Assembly: GCA_964542225.1 (NCBI GenBank)
Contig: CAZITO010000016.1
Coordinates: 1 to 28,848, forward strand
Origin: Scybalousia_A sp964542225
GTDB lineage: Bacteria > Bacteroidota > Bacteroidia > Bacteroidales > P3
Length of the DNA: 28,848 bases
Direction of reading: 5' to 3'
Both the position numbers and the translations under genes were made by a program. Below the pieces are notes generated by a model. It ran no database searches. It worked only from the letters and a program-made list of their open reading frames with translations, and had not been told where the DNA came from. This document shows positions 1-8,215 of this stretch, one piece after another. How positions within the stretch are numbered: the first letter of the stretch is position 1; every line of letters begins with the position of its first letter.

Positions 1-184
1 GACGAATCGGCGTTTCGATAAAATAAAACGCCGTTTCGTTTTCGCTGATTATCAAGTAGTTATAAAGCTAAAAATTGGGATTTTTGTGCTAAGGGTATTT
101 CTCTATGCAAAGTTACGAAGATTCTCAGACCTGACCAAACGCGTGCAAAAATTTATTTTGTAACTTATTGATTTTCAGTAAACG
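1..184 (-). repeat. Left arm of a 184-bp terminal inverted repeat
   Basis: This segment matches the reverse complement of 28654-28837 over 184 bases without gaps, with about 16 mismatches counted by eye (about 91% identity). It holds an imperfect 13-bp hairpin (arms 3-15 and 26-38, one mismatch), a Bacteroidota-type promoter pointing left out of the window, and a TGATTATCAA-type word. The similarity stops at about position 184, so the inner edge is sharp. No transposase is visible next to it. It may be the 5' region of a dispersed gene family or the end of a mobile element; the sequence does not decide which. Confidence 0.85.
108..139 (-). promoter_or_regulatory. Outward-facing promoter in the left repeat arm
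   Basis: On the minus strand TTTG (139-136) is followed after 20 bases by TAACTTTG (115-108), which fits the Bacteroidota sigma-factor consensus TTTG-N19..21-TAnnTTTG. Transcription would run left, through the hairpin at 3-38, and leave the window. The same promoter is conserved in the right arm. Confidence 0.6.
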
Positions 185-223
185 GATTTTCTAAAAATTG
201 GGGATATTTTATATCAAATCAAC

Positions 224-262
224 GAAAAAAAAACGAGGTTGTATTTTTTTCACTACAACCTC
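224..262 (-). terminator. Rho-independent terminator of the rmuC-to-CoA-transferase operon
   Basis: GAGGTTGTA (235-243) and TACAACCTC (254-262) form a perfect 9-bp stem with a 10-base loop. On the minus strand the stem is followed almost at once by a run of T (complement of the A-run at about 225-233). It lies about 50 bp past the stop codon of the CoA-transferase gene, so it most likely ends the operon coming from 6282. Apart from this and the repeat arm, I see nothing in 1-310. Confidence 0.85.
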
Positions 263-310
263 TTTTCTAAAAATTTATAAAAACAAAAAAATATGAAATA
301 AAAGTTCTTT

Positions 311-970
311 TTACTGCAACATAGGTTTCAAGTCCTTAGAAATTATAAGTTTGGCTTCTGTTGCTTCTTGTACTTGTTCAACGGTAAATTCTGGATTAAG
401 TTCTGTCAGAACTATACCCTCCGGAGTTATTTCCATAACACCCATTTCCGTTATTATCATATTTACTTTTCCTGCCGCTGTCAAAGGAAGGGTGCATTTT
501 TTCAATATCTTTGGTTTGCCTTTGGCTGTATGCTCCATTGTAAGAATTATTTTCTTGGCACCTTCCAAAAGGTCCATTGCTCCTCCCATACCCGGCACTT
601 TCTTACCCGGTATCATCCAATTGGCCAAATCTCCATTTTCTGCAACTTCCAAGGCTCCAAGAATAGAGGCATCAACGTGTCCTCCTCTAATAATACCAAA
701 AGAAGTGGCACTGTCAAAAGTAGCGGCTCCTTTCATGGCTGTGATAGGCTGACCTCCGGCATTAATCCACTCCGGGTCTTCCTTGCCTTGCTCAGGGGCA
801 GGTCCCATGCCTACCATACCATTTTCGGCTTGAATCAAAACATTAACTCCGGGTTTCAAATAATTAGGTATCATTCCCGGTATACCTATTCCAAGATTCA
901 CAACATAACCATCTTTAAGTTCCAACGCTGCCCTTTTGGCTATGGTTTCTTTTATCTGATTTTTATCCAT
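311..970 (-). CDS. scoB: 3-oxoacid / acetoacetate-type CoA-transferase, subunit B
   Basis: This 219-residue protein is a class I CoA-transferase beta subunit, moving CoA between a carboxylic acid and an acyl-CoA in the cytoplasm (SCOT subunit B / AtoA family). The glycine-rich start NLGIGIP (about 25-31) and the catalytic-glutamate motif AENGMVGMGP, with the glutamate at residue 49, are intact. The C-terminal part ITEMGVMEIT is also typical. Length is normal for the family. It is the last gene of the minus-strand operon, 22 bp after the small lipoprotein. Normally subunit A lies directly upstream; here it does not, and no subunit A gene is found anywhere in the window. Substrate (acetoacetate, butyrate or succinate) cannot be read from sequence. 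Confidence 0.93.
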   Translation of the reverse strand: MDKNQIKETIAKRAALELKDGYVVNLGIGIPGMIPNYLKPGVNVLIQAENGMVGMGPAPEQGKEDPEWINAGGQPITAMKGAATFDSATSFGIIRGGHVDASILGALEVAENGDLANWMIPGKKVPGMGGAMDLLEGAKKIILTMEHTAKGKPKILKKCTLPLTAAGKVNMIITEMGVMEITPEGIVLTELNPEFTVEQVQEATEAKLIISKDLKPMLQ

Positions 971-992
971 AATATTTATGTTTATTTGTTTG

Positions 993-1409
993 CTAATTAT
1001 ATCTCAAATAAGTAACAGTATCATTCATTGACGTAACATAAACAAAACTTTTTTTATCTATGTTAATTATCTTATAATATCTTGTTGCACCAGAATTATT
1101 TACTCTTATAAGAGTATCCTGTCTGATAGTGTAAGTACCATTTTTTTCATATTCATACTCATCCTCACTCGTATAAGTATATTCCATAACCACACGCTTT
1201 GACCTAATAGCATTATAAGGAGCGTATTCAACGTAATCTTTCGCTTTCCAAGGCTCAGCCTCCAAAAGAGCGGTATCATTCAGTGTTTTTGCATTTCTCC
1301 ACTTGCCTGCAAGCAAATCATTATCGGTTTCCAAGTCCTTTTCGCAAGCACTTACAAGCAAAACCAAAATTCCCAAACATATAATACTCAAAAGTTTCAG
1401 TGATTTCAT
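993..1409 (-). CDS. Small lipoprotein of unknown function
   Basis: This 138-residue protein has a lipoprotein signal: a lysine-containing start, a hydrophobic stretch (about 5-20) and the lipobox LVSAC with the acylated cysteine at 22. The mature part is acidic and rich in Tyr and Thr, with alternating strands (for example GTYTIRQDTLIRV), which suggests a small beta-barrel or lipocalin-like fold. I do not recognise a named family. It lies 12 bp after the four-helix membrane protein and 22 bp before the CoA-transferase gene, so it is probably co-transcribed. Location in the outer or inner membrane, facing the periplasm, is inferred from the signal only. Confidence 0.8.
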   Translation of the reverse strand: MKSLKLLSIICLGILVLLVSACEKDLETDNDLLAGKWRNAKTLNDTALLEAEPWKAKDYVEYAPYNAIRSKRVVMEYTYTSEDEYEYEKNGTYTIRQDTLIRVNNSGATRYYKIINIDKKSFVYVTSMNDTVTYLRYN

Positions 1410-1421
1410 CTCTATCTTTTT

Positions 1422-1814
1422 CTATTTATTACTCTGTTTTACTAATTTTCTCATTGTTATGGTGTCAAACACCTGATAGACTACATAAAGTAGCATATAA
1501 CAGATTGCAAATTTAATATTTTTTTCAATATGTGCAAAAATTACTATAACTAAAACGGCAACATAAATCAACATCTTTGACAACCTTGTAATTAAAAAAG
1601 CCTGTTCAAATTTTAGTTTAAATTTTTTAGGAGCATAGTACATAAAAGAGTATGAGGCAAAAGTAACCAAGTAAAACATCAACACATAATAAGGCGTATT
1701 TACCGAAAGATATTCCTTTGGTATAACCAATAAGGAAAACAAAACCACAAAACACAATATCAAAGATAAAAATGTGATTTTTAATAAGTATGATATAAGA
1801 AGATGTCTTTTCAT
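1422..1814 (-). CDS. Four-helix membrane protein, possibly AtpI-like
   Basis: This 130-residue protein is very hydrophobic, with four likely membrane helices (about 8-31, 42-61, 78-96 and 102-118) and basic ends. I cannot assign it by motif. In several Bacteroidota the gene after sprE/porW belongs to a small cluster leading into atpB and includes an AtpI-like protein that helps assemble the ATP synthase ring; the position right after porW (10-bp gap) is the only basis for that suggestion. No ATP synthase genes follow here: the next genes are a lipoprotein and a CoA-transferase subunit. Confidence 0.7.
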   Translation of the reverse strand: MKRHLLISYLLKITFLSLILCFVVLFSLLVIPKEYLSVNTPYYVLMFYLVTFASYSFMYYAPKKFKLKFEQAFLITRLSKMLIYVAVLVIVIFAHIEKNIKFAICYMLLYVVYQVFDTITMRKLVKQSNK

Positions 1815-1824
1815 CGTTTATTTT

Positions 1825-4575
1825 TTATTTGTTATTTTCTCTGTCTTTCAAATACATTAACCTGAAGTATTTCAAATAGGCATCTATATTTCTTCTGTTA
1901 TAAAGGGTGGAATAATTTTGTATGGATATCACACAATGCCTGTAATAAGAGGGAGAAAGTTTACTAAACTCATCATCTTCCTGCAAAGAGTCAAAATACT
2001 TCAAAGCCTCTTGTTGATTGGCAAACTTACGCACAATAATCATTTGGTCGGAAAGAGTGAATAATTGCGAGGTGGTTTGCAAATTGGCTTGTGAATATTC
2101 TTTTTTATTAAAATCACTGATAATCTTTTCCATAAAAGCAACATCTATTTTGCTATCATCAAAGAATATCAAATAATAGTGTTGCATATCCTTATTTCTA
2201 TAAACCAACGACTCGGCATCCAAAATATCGTCTCTATTTACCGCATTGTCCACTTGAGTAGTGTCATTTGGAATAATTGCCGTAAGGGTGTTATCTGTTT
2301 CTTTTTGAGTGGCTTTGGTACTATCATATTTTATATCAAAGTCTTTTATGTTATAACTATCGGATAAGAATCTTAACTGCTGTTCTATGATTGGAGTTAC
2401 CTCACTGTTTGGGTGGTTATATATTATCATATTAAGGTTGTCTGCCAAAGAATCCACTCCATATAATTTGCCCTTTGAGAGTGCAACCAAAAATTTCAAT
2501 CTCGGAACATATTCTCCTTGTGCGTGCAAAGAGTCCACGGCGTTATTGCCTTTTTCTATGGTTGCAAGATATTCGTTTTTGTTATAACTTTGATAAACCT
2601 CGCTATAAAGTCTTTCAGCGAGAGTGTTGTTATTTTGTACATCTTTTAAATAATCAGGATTCTTTATCATCGCCGCATACTCACTTTCCGGGTATTCCGC
2701 AAGCACTTTGTTTTTATAGAAATTACTATTAGGGTAATCTCCTCTTTGGTCATAAAGCCTGTACAAGTGATAAGAAGCAGGCAAAACATTTATATGTTGC
2801 GGATAGCGAGTAAGCAAATCAATAAAAGTTTCTATTGCACGAGTTGTGTTGTTTATACCTTGAAAAAATATATAACCGGCTTCCAAAAGAGCATCGGCTA
2901 TTTGTGCATTTGCCGTATCCTTTGCTCCCTGTGAAAAAGGAATATCTTTTGTATAATATTCTCTCATATCAGGGGTATAACCGACATCCTGTATTTTGGT
3001 TTTATCGGTTGTGGAGATGGAGTCCCCTTGCCCAGTATCAGCAAAAAGAGTATCCTCTTGCATGCCCATTTCTTGTTTGTCCAACAATCGCCAATTATCC
3101 TCCAACTCTCTGTCTCCCCATTTTCTTTGAAACTCTATTCTTCCGCTTTGCACTGTTGTAGGGTTGCTGAAATAAAAATTACTTACACTCTGGTTGAGTT
3201 GATTAAAATTGTTCATAGAAGCATTGCGAGCCATAATAGCCTGTTGTATTTTGGCTTGCTCCTCTTGGCGTTTCTTTTCTATTTTATAATCGGTTATCCA
3301 TTTTTCTATTTTTACATCCAGTTCTTCCTTACTCAATTCGCTAAGTGCCAAAAGACTATCCCAACGAGTTATAATATTTAAATTTTCCACCAAAGAAGTC
3401 AACACCCTCTGACGTGAAAGAATAACATCTCTATTTGGATAATCTTTATCCATTATACTCAAAGCGGTATCATAGTATAATTGAGCCTTAACATAATTTT
3501 GCAAAGTGTCATAATAGACATTGGCAGCCCTAAGAGCCGAAGCCATTTTTTGCACCTTGTTTGTCTTTGAATACTTTACGCTTTCTTCCCATTTTTTACA
3601 TGCTATCGGATAACTGCGATTGCGATAATAAACCTCACCTATGGCATAGTAGATTTGGTCTAAATAGTCGTCATTCTTGGTATCATCAAGCATTTTTTCA
3701 AGGTCTTCTATTATGGATATACTATTTTTTTTTGCAGGGTCAAAACACAGGGCTATGTTTAATTGGGAAACAAACTGCATGGAATACTCCGAAGCATGCC
3801 TTGCCGTATATTTGAAACATTTGCTTGCTTGAGCATACTGCATATTGTTCATATATATTTGCCCCTCTATAAACCTGGTTCTCGTATTGAGTTTTTTTTC
3901 AAAAATATTCTTTTTGCGCAGTTGTAGATTTTGCAAAGCGGAAAGCGTTTTTCCCTGTGCTATATCATTTTCTGCCCACACAAGATGGAGCATCTTTTTT
4001 AATTTCTTTGGAGCCTTACCATCCTCTATGGCTTTAAGAACTTGTTTAAGGACAATTTCCGATTCTGCATATTTTTTTTCTTTGCAATAAGTCAAAGCCA
4101 ACCAAAGCATTGGTTCATAAATTTCTTTCCTATTTTTCCAATTTGCTATCACATATTGAAAAGAAGCCTCGGCAGCCTTATAATCGTGGGCATAATAACA
4201 AGCCTGACCTATAAGTAAATAAGCATCGTCTATTTGTGGATTTTTTTCTATACCGGAAAAACGCATGGAATGAGATTTTATAACCTTACCGCCTTTTTCT
4301 ATCGCTCTATCGGTATTATTTTTGATGGCAGAGGCTTGCTCGTTTGTCCCATTTACGTATATGGGAAGAATTCTTGTATAATCATCCTTCCAATTTTGGT
4401 CTATGGTGCGTTTGCCCTCTTTCAAAGCCTCCTTGCCATTCCAAAGAGCATTGTAATGAGCGGTAATAGAATGATATTTCCTGTTTGCCCACTTGTCTTT
4501 ATGAGTAGAGCAAGACAACAATACCAAAACAACGCACAGAAAAACAACAATATATGTTATAACTCTCTTCAACAC
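1825..4575 (-). CDS. porW: PorW/SprE, TPR lipoprotein of the type IX secretion system
   Basis: This is a long lipoprotein with tetratricopeptide-like repeats, matching the PorW/SprE family needed for type IX secretion and, in gliding species, motility. A hydrophobic segment leads to the lipobox VLLSC; the conserved N-terminal part (CSTHKDKWANRKYHSITAHY, then YNALWNG) is the PorW signature as I know it. Repeats follow at several places, for example DAYLLIGQACYYAHDYKAAE and DQIYYAIGEVYYRNRSYPIA. The frame stays open up to a TTG at 4632, next to the rmuC stop, but I prefer the GTG at 4575, which places the lipid-carrying cysteine at residue 22 and gives 916 residues; the TTG start would give 935. 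The gene directly follows rmuC and is probably translated from the same message. Confidence 0.88.
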   Translation of the reverse strand: MLKRVITYIVVFLCVVLVLLSCSTHKDKWANRKYHSITAHYNALWNGKEALKEGKRTIDQNWKDDYTRILPIYVNGTNEQASAIKNNTDRAIEKGGKVIKSHSMRFSGIEKNPQIDDAYLLIGQACYYAHDYKAAEASFQYVIANWKNRKEIYEPMLWLALTYCKEKKYAESEIVLKQVLKAIEDGKAPKKLKKMLHLVWAENDIAQGKTLSALQNLQLRKKNIFEKKLNTRTRFIEGQIYMNNMQYAQASKCFKYTARHASEYSMQFVSQLNIALCFDPAKKNSISIIEDLEKMLDDTKNDDYLDQIYYAIGEVYYRNRSYPIACKKWEESVKYSKTNKVQKMASALRAANVYYDTLQNYVKAQLYYDTALSIMDKDYPNRDVILSRQRVLTSLVENLNIITRWDSLLALSELSKEELDVKIEKWITDYKIEKKRQEEQAKIQQAIMARNASMNNFNQLNQSVSNFYFSNPTTVQSGRIEFQRKWGDRELEDNWRLLDKQEMGMQEDTLFADTGQGDSISTTDKTKIQDVGYTPDMREYYTKDIPFSQGAKDTANAQIADALLEAGYIFFQGINNTTRAIETFIDLLTRYPQHINVLPASYHLYRLYDQRGDYPNSNFYKNKVLAEYPESEYAAMIKNPDYLKDVQNNNTLAERLYSEVYQSYNKNEYLATIEKGNNAVDSLHAQGEYVPRLKFLVALSKGKLYGVDSLADNLNMIIYNHPNSEVTPIIEQQLRFLSDSYNIKDFDIKYDSTKATQKETDNTLTAIIPNDTTQVDNAVNRDDILDAESLVYRNKDMQHYYLIFFDDSKIDVAFMEKIISDFNKKEYSQANLQTTSQLFTLSDQMIIVRKFANQQEALKYFDSLQEDDEFSKLSPSYYRHCVISIQNYSTLYNRRNIDAYLKYFRLMYLKDRENNK

Positions 4576-4632
4576 TCTAAAAACTTTACACAAAGAAAAT
4601 AACGCAAAATACTGTTCTTTATTATAAAACAA

Positions 4633-6282
4633 CTATTCAATAATATCATCTTCTTCCGCCGCTTTCAAACTATCGGGGATTTGTTGTTTTGATTTTGAAT
4701 TTATACCCATTTTTTTCAAATCTTCCAATTGTTTTATTGCATTACCTCTACCCTCAGATAACTGTACTTTTGCTGTTTTAAATTTATCCGAAGCACTATC
4801 TATAGCCTTACCCAAATCCTCCATAGTATTGAGAAAACCTATCATTTTATCGTATATTTTGCCACAAGTTATTGCCATATTTTTAGCCTCTTGGTTTCTT
4901 GTATCTATTTTCCACAAATCCGCAACAAGTCTCAAACAAGAAATCATATTTGTAGCCGAAATAAGTATAATCTTTTTCTTATAGGCATATTCCCAAAGAG
5001 TGGCATCGCTTTGCATTGCCAACAAATAAGCAGGTTCTATAGGTACAAACATCATAACAAAACCAACACTTACTTGGGTTAGAGCAGAATAATTTTTGTT
5101 TGCAAGTTCATCTATATGAGCCTTAATGGATTTCAAATGGTCGTTCAAATATCGTTGTTTATCCTCTTCATTATCTGCATTAAAATATTTTTCATAGGCA
5201 ACCAAAGAAACCTTTGAATCTATTATTATTGTGTTTTCTGCTCCATCGCCATTGGGTAGTTTAACTATAAAATCAGGTATATTTGTTTTGTTATCTTCGT
5301 CTTTTATTCTTTGTTGAGCATAATAATGAACATCTTGCACCAAGCCGCTGTTTTGCAATATGGTTTCCAAAATATGCTCTCCCCAATTGCCTGCCCGTTT
5401 ATTTTCTCCTTTCAAAGCATTGGTAAGATTAACAGCATCTTGTGATATTTGATTGGTCTGCTTTATTATATTTTCTATTTCTGTTTTCAAACTTGAATGC
5501 AAGCCTGCTTGTGCCGTATTGCTTTCCTCTATTTTCTTTTTGAATTTTTCTATTTCATCCGTTAAAGGCTTGACAATGTTATCTAATTTTTCAGCATTGG
5601 TTTTGGAAAATTTTTCAGTTTTTTCTTCTAATATCTTACTTGTAAGGTTTTGAATACGTTCTTCATTCTGTTTATTAATATTTTCCAAATTTTCTTTGTA
5701 CCCATTGAAAATTTTTTCAAGGTTTTGATTTTTTTCTCTCTCACCTTGCAAAGTTGCTATTGTTTGTGTGTATTCTTTATTAAGGTTATTGTAGTCTTCT
5801 TTTAGTTTTTTGTACTCTTGCTCTTGTTTGTTATAAGTTGCAAGAGTGTTTTCCAATTTTTCTTGCAAAATTTGTTTTGCTCCCTCCATGCTTGTAAGGG
5901 TTTCTTTTTGTTTTTGATTTTCAGCAATTTCGTTATCTACTTTTTGACGCAGTGTAACTATTTCATTGTCTCTATCTTTTAATTTTTCTGCTACAAATTC
6001 ATCATTTTTCTTTGCCCTTACCACATCATTGGAAAGGTCTATGTTTTTCAATCTCCATTCCTTCAACTCTTTTTCCTTGTCATCTAATTTATTTTGCAAG
6101 TCCTCTATTTGAGTTTGCAAACTACGAATATTTTCCTCCAATCTTACGTTGTTTTCCCTTTGTGTGATAAGGTCTGAATTGTCCACATTTTTAACAGAGG
6201 TGCGTTTTGTTATTATAATAAAGACAATAATACTTACCACCCACAAAACCCCTATTGTAACCAATAATACTGTTGTATTCAT
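4633..6282 (-). CDS. rmuC: RmuC-family DNA recombination protein
   Basis: This 549-residue protein has the RmuC layout: one N-terminal membrane helix (about 4-24), a long coiled coil rich in Glu, Lys and Gln (about 40-260), and a C-terminal nuclease-like domain. That domain carries the family motifs NWGEHILETILQNSG, PDFIVKLPNG, IIIDSKVSL and FVPIEPAYL. RmuC proteins limit DNA inversions and are thought to act on unusual DNA structures; the active-site style resembles restriction nucleases (D...DSK). It starts with ATG at 6282 and heads the operon that continues into porW. The region upstream holds a 69-bp tandem repeat. Confidence 0.95.
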   Translation of the reverse strand: MNTTVLLVTIGVLWVVSIIVFIIITKRTSVKNVDNSDLITQRENNVRLEENIRSLQTQIEDLQNKLDDKEKELKEWRLKNIDLSNDVVRAKKNDEFVAEKLKDRDNEIVTLRQKVDNEIAENQKQKETLTSMEGAKQILQEKLENTLATYNKQEQEYKKLKEDYNNLNKEYTQTIATLQGEREKNQNLEKIFNGYKENLENINKQNEERIQNLTSKILEEKTEKFSKTNAEKLDNIVKPLTDEIEKFKKKIEESNTAQAGLHSSLKTEIENIIKQTNQISQDAVNLTNALKGENKRAGNWGEHILETILQNSGLVQDVHYYAQQRIKDEDNKTNIPDFIVKLPNGDGAENTIIIDSKVSLVAYEKYFNADNEEDKQRYLNDHLKSIKAHIDELANKNYSALTQVSVGFVMMFVPIEPAYLLAMQSDATLWEYAYKKKIILISATNMISCLRLVADLWKIDTRNQEAKNMAITCGKIYDKMIGFLNTMEDLGKAIDSASDKFKTAKVQLSEGRGNAIKQLEDLKKMGINSKSKQQIPDSLKAAEEDDIIE

Positions 6283-6302
6283 TTTTTTGTTTTTTTATTA
6301 AT

Positions 6303-6462
6303 ATTATATGCTAATTTTTATTCTAAATTAAATATACAAAATTATTTTGAATATACCAAATTTTTATTACTATTATATGCTAATTTTTATTCTAAATTAA
6401 ATATACAAAATTATTTTGAATATACCAAATTTTTATTACTATTATATGCTAATTTTTATTCT
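6303..6462. repeat. 69-bp tandem repeat upstream of rmuC
   Basis: Two identical 69-bp units (6303-6371 and 6372-6440) are followed by the first 22 bases of a third (6441-6462). The repeat is almost pure A/T. Each full unit carries CAAAATTA (6337-6344 and 6406-6413), which read on the minus strand is TAATTTTG, a fit to the -7 box TAnnTTTG; no well-spaced TTTG box accompanies it. It lies in the divergent gap between rmuC and the glycosyltransferase gene. Copy number could vary by slippage. Confidence 0.95.
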
Positions 6463-6554
6463 CTACAGGAAAAATTTCCATACTAATCTTTACAAAAGTA
6501 GTATTTTTTTGCAAAATCAGGGTATTTGATACCTATTTTATAAAGTTTTTTATC

Positions 6555-6562
6555 TAATTTTG
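6555..6562 (+). promoter_or_regulatory. Candidate -7 box for the glycosyltransferase operon
   Basis: TAATTTTG fits the Bacteroidota -7 box TAnnTTTG and lies 33 bases before the ATG at 6596. A TTTG occurs upstream at 6525-6528, but the spacing of 26 is longer than usual, so the upstream box is weak or different. If this box is real, transcription starts after 6562 and the alternative TTG codon at 6560 cannot be the start. Confidence 0.4.
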
Positions 6563-6595
6563 CACTTTAATGAAAAAGTAAGTAAGAAAAAATTT

Positions 6596-7354
6596 ATGAA
6601 ACAACCTTTAGTGTCCGTAATAACTGTTTGCTATAATGCGAAGGACTTTATAGAGCCTACAATAAACAGTATTAGAAAGCAAACTTATACTAACTTGGAA
6701 TACATAATAGTAGATGGCGACTCTACAGATGGAACAAAGGAATTAATAGAACAAAACAGAGACGCCATAACCAAATATATTTCCGAAAAAGACAACGGTC
6801 TTTACTATGCCATGAACAAAGGCTTGGACTTGGCAGAAGGAGAATATGTTTGGTTTATCAACGCCGGCGACCGTATTCCACACTCAAATACTTTAGAAAA
6901 AATAATGACTTCCTCCTTTTTACCACAGGATATCTATTACGGCAAAACAAAAATAATAAACAAAAGGGGGGAAATAATAGCAGAAAGACGACTTAAAGAA
7001 CCCAATGTTCTTACAAAGAACAGTTTTCGCTGGGGTATGTTGGTTTGTCATCAAGCGGCAATAGTAAAACGCTCACTTGCACCTTATTACAATACAAAAT
7101 ACAAAATAGATGCAGATTTTGATTGGCTTTTGTCGGTTATAGAGCGAGCCGAGCCTACGCTTATGCGACATTCCCAAAGAACATATTGTTATTTTCTTGA
7201 AGGGGGATTTGCAAAACAAAGAATGTGGCAAGCAAATATGGAGAGGTATCAAATAATGGTAAAACATTATGGTTTTTTCACAGCCACTTACTACAACATA
7301 CTTATGACTTTTAGATATATAAGAGATAGATTTAGAAAGGTATCCATGACATAA
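6596..7354 (+). CDS. Family 2 glycosyltransferase
   Basis: This 252-residue protein is a GT-A fold, family 2 glycosyltransferase, which adds a sugar from a nucleotide donor to a growing surface glycan on the cytoplasmic side. It shows the opening SVITVCYNA, the nucleotide-binding DGDSTDGT (40-47), DNGLYYAMNKGL and INAGD (88-92), where the last Asp replaces the DXD metal site. I chose ATG 6596 because it places the conserved PLVSVITV at the very start; an in-frame TTG at 6560 would add 12 lysine-rich residues and overlap the likely -7 box. There is no other glycan gene nearby on this strand; fabG follows after 47 bp. Donor and acceptor are unknown. Confidence 0.92.
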   Translation: MKQPLVSVITVCYNAKDFIEPTINSIRKQTYTNLEYIIVDGDSTDGTKELIEQNRDAITKYISEKDNGLYYAMNKGLDLAEGEYVWFINAGDRIPHSNTLEKIMTSSFLPQDIYYGKTKIINKRGEIIAERRLKEPNVLTKNSFRWGMLVCHQAAIVKRSLAPYYNTKYKIDADFDWLLSVIERAEPTLMRHSQRTYCYFLEGGFAKQRMWQANMERYQIMVKHYGFFTATYYNILMTFRYIRDRFRKVSMT

Positions 7355-7401
7355 TTTTTTTTGTGTTATGAATATGTAATTAAAAAATAAGAAAAATATA
7401 T

Positions 7402-8148
7402 ATGAAATTATTAGAAAACAAAGTGGCTTTGGTTACCGGAGCCTCAAAAGGAATAGGAAAACAAATTGCTTTAATGTATGCAAAGGAAGGTGCTCTGGTT
7501 GCCTTTACCGACCTTAACAGAGATGAAGTTATGGAGCAAACCGAAAAGGAATTGCTTGAACTTGGAGTAAAAGCAAAAGGATATGCAAGTAACGCAGCCT
7601 CTTTTGAAGATTCTCAAAAAATAGTAGACCAAGTTGTTAATGAATTTGGCAGAATAGATATATTGGTCAACAATGCAGGTATCACAAAAGATAATCTTTT
7701 GATGCGTATGACAGAAAAAGATTGGGATATGGTTATTGCTGTCAACTTGAAATCGGTTTTCAATCTTACTCACGCCGTACAAAAATACATGATAAAACAA
7801 AGAGGTGGCTCCATAATAAATATGAGCAGTGTTGTAGGTGTAAGTGGCAATGCCGGACAGGCAAATTATTCTGCTTCCAAAGCAGGTATTATAGGTTTTA
7901 CCAAAAGTATAGCAAAAGAATTGGGTAGTAGAAACATACGCTCAAATGCTATTGCTCCGGGCTTTATAATTACCGATATGACAGCAAAAATACCTGAAGA
8001 TGCTCGCAAGGCTTGGGAAAATCAAATTCCTATGAAAAGAGGCGGGCAACCTGAGGAGGTAGCAAAAGTAGCAGTTTTCCTTGGCTCTGATTTGTCTTCG
8101 TATGTAAGCGGTCAGGTTATACATGTTTGCGGAGCAATGAATTGCTAA
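7402..8148 (+). CDS. fabG: 3-oxoacyl-[acyl-carrier-protein] reductase
   Basis: This 248-residue short-chain dehydrogenase reduces 3-oxoacyl-ACP to 3-hydroxyacyl-ACP with NADPH in fatty-acid elongation. It has the cofactor motif TGASKGIG (12-19), NNAG (90-93), Asn115, and the catalytic Ser143, Tyr156 and Lys160 in SSVVG and YSASK. Length and the absence of extra domains fit FabG. The C-terminus ends in HVCGAMNC. It lies between a glycosyltransferase and a PLP enzyme rather than with other fab genes, so another short-chain reductase role is possible, but FabG is the best reading. Confidence 0.9.
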   Translation: MKLLENKVALVTGASKGIGKQIALMYAKEGALVAFTDLNRDEVMEQTEKELLELGVKAKGYASNAASFEDSQKIVDQVVNEFGRIDILVNNAGITKDNLLMRMTEKDWDMVIAVNLKSVFNLTHAVQKYMIKQRGGSIINMSSVVGVSGNAGQANYSASKAGIIGFTKSIAKELGSRNIRSNAIAPGFIITDMTAKIPEDARKAWENQIPMKRGGQPEEVAKVAVFLGSDLSSYVSGQVIHVCGAMNC

Positions 8149-8215
8149 TATGAGGTTTTGTTTATAACAAAAATGGAAATTTACGTTAATTAACCTTTCA
8201 AAAAATATAATAAAA

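Noticed and set aside
351..1015. Plus-strand open frames opposite the CoA-transferase and lipoprotein genes
   Set aside because: They run antisense to genes with clear motifs and have low-complexity, Cys/Phe-rich translations without family features.
6303..6462. Tandem repeat as a CRISPR array
   Set aside because: Units are 69 bp, directly joined without spacers, and only about 2.3 copies exist; no cas genes are nearby.
6560..6595. TTG start at 6560 for the glycosyltransferase
   Set aside because: It overlaps a likely -7 box and adds 12 lysine-rich residues before the normal family start at ATG 6596.
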